This document shows positions 29,001 to 35,339 of a DNA stretch of 40,875 nt, piece after piece; within the stretch, counting starts at the first letter, position 1; the number at the start of each line of letters is the position of its first letter. The position numbers were made by a program, and so were the translations under genes. The notes beneath the pieces were generated by a model. That model saw only the letters and a program-made list of their open reading frames with translations. It made no database searches and was not told the origin of the DNA. Origin of the DNA: a virus; the IMG/VR virus record IMGVR_UViG_3300021356_000048, positions 1 through 40,875 of that record. One strand, given 5' to 3'.

Positions 29001-31130
29001 ACATATACTTTAGAAAGTTTGTTGACTCAAATTGTTAAAAAATTTATCATGACAAGATACTGTGTCAATTATGGTTTAAGAGGTTTATACAAACTTGATG
29101 ATAACGGAAATGTTGAGCCTAGATTTAAAGACAACCCCAATAAACAAAAAAATAGTATAGATGAAAGATTAAAACTTATATCAGAAATATTAAAGTCTGA
29201 GAGTGGTGAGCCTTTTAAAAATGAAATTATAAGTAGCGTTAAATTTGTATTGCCAAAAATAAAATTATTATTTGATACTACTACGGATGTAAAGTCTGAA
29301 GGTCGACTAACAATATTACGTATATCTTTATACGATGAAAACGATAATCCTTTTGAAAGCTTATCATCTATAGCAAACAAGCTTTTTGAAAATGACATAG
29401 AAAGTGTTGTAAGAGATATTAATAAAAGATATTTAAATCTCAAGTCATTAAAAAAAGGATCTAAGAAAAGACTGGAAGCAGAAAAAATCAAGTATTTAAA
29501 AGAAAACGAAATACTTTTAAAGAAGTTAGAAGATAAAGGAATAATTTCAGGTTTAGGCACAGAAAACATTAAAATTAATTTAGGCGGTAATAAATTGTTT
29601 TCTAGCATTAAGGAGCGTCTTAAAGCTGTAATGCCTTCTATTACTTATGGAGCAACAAATTCTGGTATTTTAGATGCGAGTATTTCAACAGTAAATGAAT
29701 CAAAATTAAACACAGTTTATCTTACAAGGCCTGGAAGAAATGGTTTAAATGAAACTTCTAGAGTTAAAACAAGCTTTAATCAAGATATGCCTTTAAGAAT
29801 ACTACCGTCACAGTCTAATATTACAATGTTCGGTTGTCCTTTTGTTAATTTTGCTCAATATATTTTTCTTGATTTTGAAACAAATACAACAGTAGACAAT
29901 CAATACGTTGTTACAGGAATAAAACATGATATATCTCCTGGTAAGTTTACTACTTCTTTAACACTTTCTTATGGTGATGCCTATGGTAAATACGAAAACA
30001 TAGTTGACACTGTTGAAAGAGTTGCTACAGAAATAGAAACAGGAATTGTTGATTTTGGTAAAATTAATGAAGAAAAAAACAACAACACGGAGATAGATGA
30101 CAAAGATGTCGAAGAAAATCAATTAGTTTCTATCTTTTTAAAAGATCCAAATGCTAGAAGTAAAATTGCAGATTTAGATGATAATCAACTAAAAGTTTTA
30201 AAAAACAATCCGAGAAACCTTATCATTCCGGAAAATGTAGAAATTAAAAAAACATTGCCTGTCACAGGAGATAATTTTATTATAACACTACCTGAAATTG
30301 TTAATTTTTATTCTTTTAAAGATGATATGAGAATTTATTATATTTTAAGTTCAATTAACATTAATAAGCTAGATAATAAATCTTCATTTGGTAATCAGAT
30401 TAATTTAAATTTTTCTTCTTTTTCTTTTACAACTGGAGGAGAAGAATTTGACATATATGATAAACATTATTATATTAATTTACATCAAGTTTTATTTAAT
30501 CAAGATGAAGATACAAATTTCAGTACTTCAAATATTAATTCAACTATTGATAGCTATAAAACATATTATTTAGAGTCTAGAAAAAACTTTGTTAATGGAT
30601 TAGAAAAATTCAACGGAGAAATCAATGGTAACAATAGTGATAGCGAAAAATTAAAATTATTAAAAATGGCATTTAATTGTTTAAATTACAAAGAAGCTTT
30701 AATGTATTCTTTTATTTTGCAAAACAAATTATTTCCTGCGTTTTTATTTGATTTATTTAATTCTTTGTATATACATGTAATATTACCTAGAGAATCAAGT
30801 TTCTTTACTTCTCCTTCTTTGCGTGTTAAAACAGTTGAAGAAATTGTAGATACATATTATTTTAATGAAAAGATTAAAGAGTTTAACGAAAATAATATAA
30901 CAAACGTTGAAGCATCTTTTGCTGATGAAAAATATATCTTACAAAGTGTACAATACGTTCATAAAGTAAATACACTAACAGGTATTACGTTAAATTTTGA
31001 AGAAGAAGGCATGAAGTTTACTTATACAAGAGAAGCAGACTCAAAAAAAGAAGAGCTAGAATATGTTTTGACATTAGAAAAAATTAAAGAAATTTTTAAT
31101 TTTAGAAAGAAGAAGTTTTTAAATTTGTAA
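26058..31130 (+). CDS. Giant baseplate hub-like structural protein
   Basis: At 1690 residues this is the largest protein in the window. I read it as a virion protein of the baseplate hub type. Around residues 490-620 there is a strand-rich block (FLTIKNFSVDVAPTQGLMS, RLSLTLHDKS, HYGWSHMD) and around 1245-1310 a second (MFGCPFVNFAQYIFLDF, QYVVTGIKHDISPGKFTTSL), the latter like the closing strands of gp27/VgrG-type hub proteins. Between them are Lys/Asn-rich helical stretches and a Pro/Asn/Gln-rich linker (NNNPPENPNQQSP, about 737-749). Asn and Lys content is very high. It may combine several hub functions in one chain. No catalytic lysozyme motif is visible to me. It closes the structural module. 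Confidence 0.6.
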   Translation: MLDTSLRESNISKFLNIMSEDDLIKEILTSTKINGQEINDRTDSLISSELLSKNDVVDALNSFVPDSEKFTYYYNKDALSNEQLTLVNQLEKISISILISAFSLLSKEVRPTRDIIQYFYQETWRQIHNANPDLEDTKKESLVKVVISFLTDSMKVVHCDYNINTKYDKSLNESKPKLLSETGFAIKKDIIDFTSIEIENDNEKDLSKESNRLSIYKNSKSVIKAFEKDLENKKIYIENENEKISTGLYKKKYPFGALGYYRDGKLYRYDSKVDILKKHFDIKNIIFYKSNDTDNDINKKEETTTEDVENFVNYVDDNKNLVLNRNNSSLSFIMLNNPKIRVGTQNSLELATFLNSLSTIELSKCMPYLDVKFILPSTVVTKNKQVFKTSSLTSFLNGTNVANNEAFSTNLYRTLSADFSRTRQENENIIKQDAVEANMSIFTAPQTMNNFDEKYTGHLESYYNGYKKLDPIFERNNIVQDITKPFLTIKNFSVDVAPTQGLMSFKTGRLSLTLHDKSRMSDIAPFIKPDLFGSFGAEIAIHYGWSHMDAINKENSFNNRQDDLVTENYFAKFLNEKKLYEKYIITNSSYNIDANGQVNIELSIAMKGPVSLRAIKFEADGPKKILDSASQTIVSAIYQEKGAYENLEDNIFIADFHTAAQKIASERSKFKTEKEAADASPDKKVNMTQYSKLDKINEKLSPKKKLDKLLEQTKKLVKAYKTNKSMILFKVSINSPTKTPTNNNPPENPNQQSPDSQELVEFEFKNFTSESKNRRPTPKNIQDYSLYVSRIPNSNKKDITINAINVAIKHYNSLIELAKNCNRAIASAAKNQNDKIENLIDKITAGLSYEDAFFDNINQSYLAKLDELLKVEDNKSRTAKNKKEIDLKNDKEDNIFKTNILGLDTNSNNTSGLSNEITLGNLILAVIGTHMSYSKSYDEIQIISHTLNNHAGLAANRNVASLRLNKKDVKAFITSLFENGGTYTLESLLTQIVKKFIMTRYCVNYGLRGLYKLDDNGNVEPRFKDNPNKQKNSIDERLKLISEILKSESGEPFKNEIISSVKFVLPKIKLLFDTTTDVKSEGRLTILRISLYDENDNPFESLSSIANKLFENDIESVVRDINKRYLNLKSLKKGSKKRLEAEKIKYLKENEILLKKLEDKGIISGLGTENIKINLGGNKLFSSIKERLKAVMPSITYGATNSGILDASISTVNESKLNTVYLTRPGRNGLNETSRVKTSFNQDMPLRILPSQSNITMFGCPFVNFAQYIFLDFETNTTVDNQYVVTGIKHDISPGKFTTSLTLSYGDAYGKYENIVDTVERVATEIETGIVDFGKINEEKNNNTEIDDKDVEENQLVSIFLKDPNARSKIADLDDNQLKVLKNNPRNLIIPENVEIKKTLPVTGDNFIITLPEIVNFYSFKDDMRIYYILSSININKLDNKSSFGNQINLNFSSFSFTTGGEEFDIYDKHYYINLHQVLFNQDEDTNFSTSNINSTIDSYKTYYLESRKNFVNGLEKFNGEINGNNSDSEKLKLLKMAFNCLNYKEALMYSFILQNKLFPAFLFDLFNSLYIHVILPRESSFFTSPSLRVKTVEEIVDTYYFNEKIKEFNENNITNVEASFADEKYILQSVQYVHKVNTLTGITLNFEEEGMKFTYTREADSKKEELEYVLTLEKIKEIFNFRKKKFLNL

Positions 31131-31138
31131 AATAAAAT

Positions 31139-31167
31139 GTGTAAAAATTTATTTAAGTTAATATGAT
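31139..31167 (+). promoter_or_regulatory. Promoter-like element before the DNA polymerase gene
   Basis: GTGTAA at 31139-31144 and TATGAT at 31162-31167 are separated by exactly 17 bases. The same pair, inside a shared AATGTGTAAAAATT string, also with a 17-base spacer, lies before the gp32-like gene. TATGAT is close to the host-type -10 box TATAAT; the -35 part is not standard. A transcript would begin at about 31174, the first base of the polymerase ATG. Promoter function is inferred. Confidence 0.5.
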
Positions 31168-31173
31168 TTATTT

Positions 31174-32217
31174 ATGAGAAACTTAAATGAACTTATTAAA
31201 ATATACAATATTGATTTACTTAAAAACTATGACAAATATACAAAAATGTTTAAGTCTAGCATTAATATAGAAAATGTTTTACCTGACTATTATTTGGATG
31301 AATACAGAGAAAAAGTAGAAGAATCAGTTAATTTATTAAAAGAATTAGATAATAATAAGATGTATTATAATCTGTTTAATAACAATAAAGACTTGTTAGA
31401 TAATTTATCTAAAGCAAAAATTAATGTAATAGCTTACAAAGCTTTTTTAGATATAGAAAACAATGAAACAATAATTTCTACACTAAAAAAGTTTAAACCT
31501 ACAAAAGGTTTTTCAGACAATATAGAGTATAATATGACAAAAACAAAGTCAGGAAGACTAACAGTTTGTAGTAATAGTCCTAATATATTAATTTTACCTT
31601 CTAGATGTAGAAAAATATTTGAGTCTAGGTTTAGAGAAGAAGGAGAGCTTATAAATGTAGACTTTATTTCATTAGAGCCACGTATAATAAAGAAGCTTTC
31701 AGATGGCAGATGTCCAGATGACATATATGATGATATAAAAGACATATTAGAAGATAACATTGATAGATCAGTAATTAAAAAAGCCATAATCTCTGCGTTA
31801 TACGGTAAAAACAATAAATTAGAAAATATTTCAGAAGAAAAGTCTCAAAAGATTTACGAAGTTGTTTTAAACTATTTTAATTTAAGTAACATATTAAAAT
31901 TAGCAAACGAAAACAAATGTGAAAAATTTAGAACAAATTTATTTGGTAGACCTTTATTTAATCTTGAAGAAGAAAAAGAGAATATTGTTATAAACAATTT
32001 TATACAGTCTACAGCAGTTGATGTATCTTTGATGTATTTTAAAAAATTGTTTAATTCTTTAGATGAAGATTTAATTAAGCCTATTTTTGTGATACATGAT
32101 TCAATTGTTTTAGATGTGCATAAAAGTAAAATTAAAGAATTAGAAGAAGTAGTTCAAAAAGGCTACAATTGTGATAAACTAGGTTATTTTCCACTTAACA
32201 TAACAAAATTTAATTAG
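31174..32217 (+). CDS. Compact family A DNA polymerase
   Basis: This 347-residue protein has the palm and fingers motifs of family A (Pol I type) DNA polymerases. Motif A is VDFISLEPR with Asp163. Motif B is R198-x3-K202-x3-I206-x3-Y210-G, where Pol I has Phe at the third place. An IQSTAVD segment (277-283) matches the Pol I IQGTAAD helix. Motif C is IHDS (307-310), with His308 and Asp309 but Ser where Glu is usual. A GRLTVCSNSPNIL stretch (128-140) matches the TGRLSS...PNLQ region. There is no exonuclease domain, and the thumb is very short, since Pol I palms start after 500 or more residues. No ribosome site precedes the ATG. T4 itself uses a family B polymerase. This could be a repair or accessory enzyme. 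Confidence 0.82.
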   Translation: MRNLNELIKIYNIDLLKNYDKYTKMFKSSINIENVLPDYYLDEYREKVEESVNLLKELDNNKMYYNLFNNNKDLLDNLSKAKINVIAYKAFLDIENNETIISTLKKFKPTKGFSDNIEYNMTKTKSGRLTVCSNSPNILILPSRCRKIFESRFREEGELINVDFISLEPRIIKKLSDGRCPDDIYDDIKDILEDNIDRSVIKKAIISALYGKNNKLENISEEKSQKIYEVVLNYFNLSNILKLANENKCEKFRTNLFGRPLFNLEEEKENIVINNFIQSTAVDVSLMYFKKLFNSLDEDLIKPIFVIHDSIVLDVHKSKIKELEEVVQKGYNCDKLGYFPLNITKFN

Positions 32218-32224
32218 GATAAAA

Positions 32225-32827
32225 ATGAAAGATAGAGATATAGAAAGTATTTGGAACAAGTATACAAACATGGTTTCTTTGTCAAAAGATGAAAGCTTTA
32301 TAAGTTTTATAAACAGGTATGACCAAAGAATTGTTGAATGCTCTTATTCACAAAGAGATAAAGAACCGTTTTGTGGTCCAGCAGGACTTGTTGAATATTC
32401 CTTAGAATTACTCAAGAATGCAAAAAACATCTCAACAGCAATAGGATATGAACTGCCAACAACAAAATTAATTAAAGCCTGTCTACTTTCAGATATTGGA
32501 AGAATAGGAAATGCTACTGAAGATAGATTTATAATATGTCAGTCAGAATGGCACAAAGAAAAACTAGGACAATATTATGATTGGAATGAAAATTGTGAAA
32601 AATACAACATTCAAGATATGTCTTTATTTCATGCGCAATCAAACAATATAAAACTTTCATGGGAAGAGTGGCAAGCAATATTTCTATCAAAAGATGCAAT
32701 GTCAGAAGACAATAAATTCTATGGATCTCATAGACATCGTCTTACAGTAGTTTTAAACCTAGCTAAACAAGTAACTTTAAAAAACGAGTTAGATAATATT
32801 AATGGAGTTTTTACTATACCTTTTTAA
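32225..32827 (+). CDS. Degenerate HD-domain protein
   Basis: This 200-residue protein resembles phage HD-domain phosphohydrolases in layout but lacks the metal-binding residues. The usual GG-L-x-EHSL motif appears as GPAGLVEYSL (residues 51-60), with Tyr58 in place of His. The usual LLHD-x-x-K/R motif appears as LLSDIGRIG (87-95), with Ser89 in place of His. An EWHKEKLGQYYDW stretch and a LSWEEWQAI helix follow. The family resemblance is from pattern memory, and loss of both histidines argues against hydrolase activity. It may be a structural or regulatory remnant, or a protein that only resembles the HD fold. It starts 7 bases after the polymerase stop, with AGGA at the right distance, so the two are probably co-transcribed. 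Confidence 0.5.
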   Translation: MKDRDIESIWNKYTNMVSLSKDESFISFINRYDQRIVECSYSQRDKEPFCGPAGLVEYSLELLKNAKNISTAIGYELPTTKLIKACLLSDIGRIGNATEDRFIICQSEWHKEKLGQYYDWNENCEKYNIQDMSLFHAQSNNIKLSWEEWQAIFLSKDAMSEDNKFYGSHRHRLTVVLNLAKQVTLKNELDNINGVFTIPF

Positions 32828-32833
32828 TAAATA
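32826..32833 (+). promoter_or_regulatory. Possible late-promoter-like box before ligase-like gene
   Basis: AATAAATA, one base from TATAAATA, lies 22 bases before the next start codon and overlaps the preceding stop codon. A GAGG ribosome site follows. The string is common in DNA of this composition, so this is only a candidate. Confidence 0.25.
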
Positions 32834-32855
32834 TATAAGTTAAAAGAGGTATAAA

Positions 32856-34427
32856 ATGAACAACGATTTATATGAAAAAATATTAGAAGCAATAATAGAC
32901 GAAGCTAGTTTAATGGCAACCGGAGCAGTAAGTGGACCAGCTACTCCTTTAGGAACAGGTCCAAAAGCAGGATCTCGTGGTGAAAACATTTATAAGTCTT
33001 CAAAATCAACAGACAAAAAACATAGATCGAAAGGGTCTAGCAAAAAGACATCAACAAAGTCAGTCCAATATTATCTTAAACATGGTGGATCTTTAAAAGA
33101 AGTTTTTAATATTCACAAAAATCTTCTTTTAGAAAGAACAGATAGACTTTATGATTTAGAACCACAAGAAGTATTAAATTTTTTATCTCATTTAAAAGGG
33201 GATATTCTAAAAAATGTTTCTTTTGATATCTCAGAAAAAATTAGTGGACAAAATACTACTGTAGGTATTAAAGGGACTGATTCTGGTAACGAGTATTATT
33301 TTGCTTTAAAAACTCAACTAGAAAAAAATAATGATATATTTCATTATAGATACAGAAATGGTGCTGCAGCTTCTAGAAGATTTAAACATCACTTTAAAGA
33401 GAATTATGACAAAGTAAAAGTTTTAGCACCTAATGAAACTAATGTCTTAGGCGTTGAGATAATAAAAGGTGACAAATCTAAACCTGATTATATTGCTTAT
33501 GGCGTGCCTTCTAGACAAACACAAGTAGCTGTCTTTATGGGAGACTTTACAAAAGCTGATGCTAAAGCTATGTCAGGAAGAGGAATAGTTTTCCTCTCAG
33601 CAGAAGATATAAAGATGTCACCTTTAGGAAAAGATAAGCTTAGTCAAGAAGTTGCTGATTCTTTACAAGATCTTCATGATAAAGTAAAGAATTCTTTAAC
33701 ACTTAATTTAAACAAGAAGCAATTTACTAAATTTATTAAAGATGAAATACTTCCAGACTTTAGAGCAAACATTACAGCACTATTTGGTAATTCACACTTA
33801 AACGAACTTTCTCCTATTGAAGGCATTGCTGTAAACATGTCTTCTGGAGAAAGTTCAAGATTTTTCAAAGTTCACTCTCAAGAGTTTGAAAATATACAGC
33901 AAGCGCAAACATCACTCTACTCAGAGTTTAAAACACATAGAACATATGATAAGAGTAAAGAGCCACCTTTTTCTAACTTAGACTTTCTTAATTATTCTGA
34001 TAGATTTGGTAATCATATAAGAGCCGGTTTATTATATGACTATGTAAATGATATTGGAAGACAAAGAAAATATAGATCACTAGGTTTTTATATTTTTAAC
34101 TACATAAGAAAAATATCAGAAATGAGTCATTCTCAAAATACGAGAGTTTTCTTTTCACCTTCAACGTTTAAAGAGTTATGTAAAAAACTATTAAATGCTA
34201 TTAATAGTAATCAACCTGAAGACTATATTGAGGTAATTAAATATTTAGGCACAAATATACCTGAACAAACAAGTTATGAAAAGCAATATCGTGGAAAAGA
34301 TAGATATGGTAAACCTAAATTTAAGTCTCAAAGAACTTCTAGTTTTGTTTGGCATACAATATCAGGCAAAGAAAATTACAGCTGCACAGAAGCTGATCAA
34401 ATTAAAAATTTAAATTTTGATATTTAA
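32856..34427 (+). CDS. Putative nucleotidyltransferase with ligase-like motifs
   Basis: I cannot name this 523-residue protein, but its motifs fit the covalent nucleotidyltransferase superfamily (RNA and DNA ligases, capping enzymes). EKISGQN (127-133) fits motif I (K-x-x-G), with Lys128 as candidate for the nucleotide-lysine bond. VLGVEIIKG (197-205) with Glu201 fits motif III, followed by DYIAYGV. IEGIAVN (321-327) with Glu322 fits motif IV. FFKVHS with Lys338 fits motif V. Spacing of about 70, 120 and 15 residues is plausible for the fold. The first 70 residues are low-complexity, with a Gly/Pro/Ala string (TGAVSGPATPLGTG) then Lys/Ser/Thr, perhaps a targeting or processed segment. The C-terminal 170 residues have no parallel I know. 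The family assignment is an inference from motifs. Confidence 0.5.
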   Translation: MNNDLYEKILEAIIDEASLMATGAVSGPATPLGTGPKAGSRGENIYKSSKSTDKKHRSKGSSKKTSTKSVQYYLKHGGSLKEVFNIHKNLLLERTDRLYDLEPQEVLNFLSHLKGDILKNVSFDISEKISGQNTTVGIKGTDSGNEYYFALKTQLEKNNDIFHYRYRNGAAASRRFKHHFKENYDKVKVLAPNETNVLGVEIIKGDKSKPDYIAYGVPSRQTQVAVFMGDFTKADAKAMSGRGIVFLSAEDIKMSPLGKDKLSQEVADSLQDLHDKVKNSLTLNLNKKQFTKFIKDEILPDFRANITALFGNSHLNELSPIEGIAVNMSSGESSRFFKVHSQEFENIQQAQTSLYSEFKTHRTYDKSKEPPFSNLDFLNYSDRFGNHIRAGLLYDYVNDIGRQRKYRSLGFYIFNYIRKISEMSHSQNTRVFFSPSTFKELCKKLLNAINSNQPEDYIEVIKYLGTNIPEQTSYEKQYRGKDRYGKPKFKSQRTSSFVWHTISGKENYSCTEADQIKNLNFDI

Positions 34428-34428
34428 T

Positions 34429-34457
34429 GTGTAAAAATTAAATTTATATAATATAAT
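34429..34457 (+). promoter_or_regulatory. Promoter-like element before gp32-like gene
   Basis: GTGTAA at 34429-34434 and TATAAT at 34452-34457 have a 17-base spacer, matching the element before the polymerase gene. The -10 box is a perfect host sigma-70 type match. A second TATAAT overlaps at 34447-34452. The predicted start point is about 34464, giving a leader of about 75 bases. The shared string AATGTGTAAAAATT suggests common control, perhaps by a phage factor. Confidence 0.55.
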
Positions 34458-34477
34458 GTAGACATAATTGGTCTACA
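34457..34477 (+). repeat. Seven-base inverted repeat in gp32-like leader
   Basis: TGTAGAC (34457-34463) and GTCTACA (34471-34477) form a perfect inverted repeat around ATAATTG. In RNA this could form a 7-base-pair hairpin. The loop bases TAATTG are complementary to CAATTA found twice downstream (34498-34503 and 34513-34518), so a pseudoknot is possible. If transcription starts at about 34464, the left arm would not be in that transcript, and the repeat might instead be a DNA operator. Confidence 0.5.
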
Positions 34478-34530
34478 ACAAAAATTAAAAAATTAACCAA
34501 TTAAAAATTAAACAATTACAAAATGAAAGG
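34472..34530 (+). promoter_or_regulatory. G-free AATTA-repeat leader, possible gp32 autoregulatory site
   Basis: Bases 34472-34524 contain no G. Five AATTA units begin at 34483, 34491, 34499, 34506 and 34514, a 7-8 base period. The ribosome site (AAAGG, 34526-34530) follows directly. In T4, gp32 represses its own translation by binding cooperatively to an unstructured A/U-rich leader behind a pseudoknot, covering about 7 bases per monomer. The layout here is consistent with the same control; binding itself is inferred. Confidence 0.5.
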
Positions 34531-34539
34531 TAAATATTT

Positions 34540-35325
34540 ATGGCTATCGATTTAGCAGCAATTCGCAAGAAACTTGGACAACTAAGCGGTCAAAATTCAA
34601 GAAAAAACACTATGTGGCGTCCTGAAGAAGGTTCTGAAACAACTGTTCGTTTAATGGCATATCCAGACAATGAAGGTCAACCATTTAAGGAACTTATGTT
34701 TTATTACAACATTGGTAACAACCCTGGTCTTCTTGCTCCATATCAATTTGACAAGCCAGATCCAATCCAAGAACTAATTACTAAATTAAGAGAAGAAGGT
34801 TCTAAAGAGTCTTATGAATTGGCAAAGAAATTATATCCAAAAATGCGTTGTTACGCTCCAGTTGTTGTTCGTGGTGAAGAAGAAAAAGGCGTTCGTTTAT
34901 GGGCATTTGGTAAATCAGTTTATCAAACACTTTTAAATTATATGCTTGATGAAGATTACGGTGATATTACAGATCCACACGAAGGACGTGATGTAAGAGT
35001 AAATTGTCAAAAGAATCCAGGACAATCTTGGGCTACAACTGATGTACGTCCACGAGGTAAAGACTCACCATTATCAGAAGATTCTTCAAAGTCTAAGCAA
35101 TGGTTAGATAATATTCCAGATGTAAATGATCTATTTGAGTTAAAGTCTTATGAAGAACTAGAAAGAATCATAAATGAATGGCTTAATGGTGACGAAGAAG
35201 ACTCAAAAGAAACTTTTAGAGGTGGTTCAAACAAGCCAAAAGTAGAAGACTCTAATTCTCCTGATGCAATTAATGGTAAATATAAAAGCCTTGATGATGC
35301 ATTTGCTGATTTAGACTCACTATAA
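34540..35325 (+). CDS. 32: Single-stranded DNA-binding protein gp32-like
   Basis: This is a gp32-type single-stranded DNA binding protein, which coats and protects exposed strands and coordinates replication and recombination proteins. It has 261 residues (T4 gp32 about 301). The N-terminal basic part has IRKKLGQLSGQNSRKNTMW. The OB-fold core shows ETTVRLMAYPD, PFKELMFYYNIG, RCYAPVVVRGEEEKGVRLW and FGKSVYQTLLNYM. The C terminus is acidic and ends in SLDDAFADLDSL, the partner-recruiting tail expected of such proteins. The zinc-binding cysteine cluster of T4 gp32 is missing: only two isolated cysteines are present. It has its own promoter-like element and an unusual leader that fits autoregulation. 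Confidence 0.88.
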   Translation: MAIDLAAIRKKLGQLSGQNSRKNTMWRPEEGSETTVRLMAYPDNEGQPFKELMFYYNIGNNPGLLAPYQFDKPDPIQELITKLREEGSKESYELAKKLYPKMRCYAPVVVRGEEEKGVRLWAFGKSVYQTLLNYMLDEDYGDITDPHEGRDVRVNCQKNPGQSWATTDVRPRGKDSPLSEDSSKSKQWLDNIPDVNDLFELKSYEELERIINEWLNGDEEDSKETFRGGSNKPKVEDSNSPDAINGKYKSLDDAFADLDSL

Positions 35326-35339
35326 AGCAAGGAATTTTA

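Noticed and set aside
29069-29608. Reverse-strand open frame of 179 codons inside the 1690-residue gene
   Set aside because: It lies wholly antisense to a continuous gene, has a Ser/Leu/Phe-rich shadow composition and no recognisable motif or ribosome site.
31131-31173. A terminator between the structural and replication modules
   Set aside because: The 43-base gap holds no inverted repeat of useful length, so read-through from the hub gene is possible.
31434-31814. Reverse-strand open frame of 126 codons inside the polymerase gene
   Set aside because: The opposite strand carries family A polymerase motifs A and B over this stretch; the antisense frame is a mirror of that coding sequence.
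31174-32217. The short family A polymerase as a decaying fragment of a longer gene
   Set aside because: Motifs A, B and C and the IQSTAVD helix are kept in one open frame, a promoter-like element sits at its start, and upstream sequence is a different gene.
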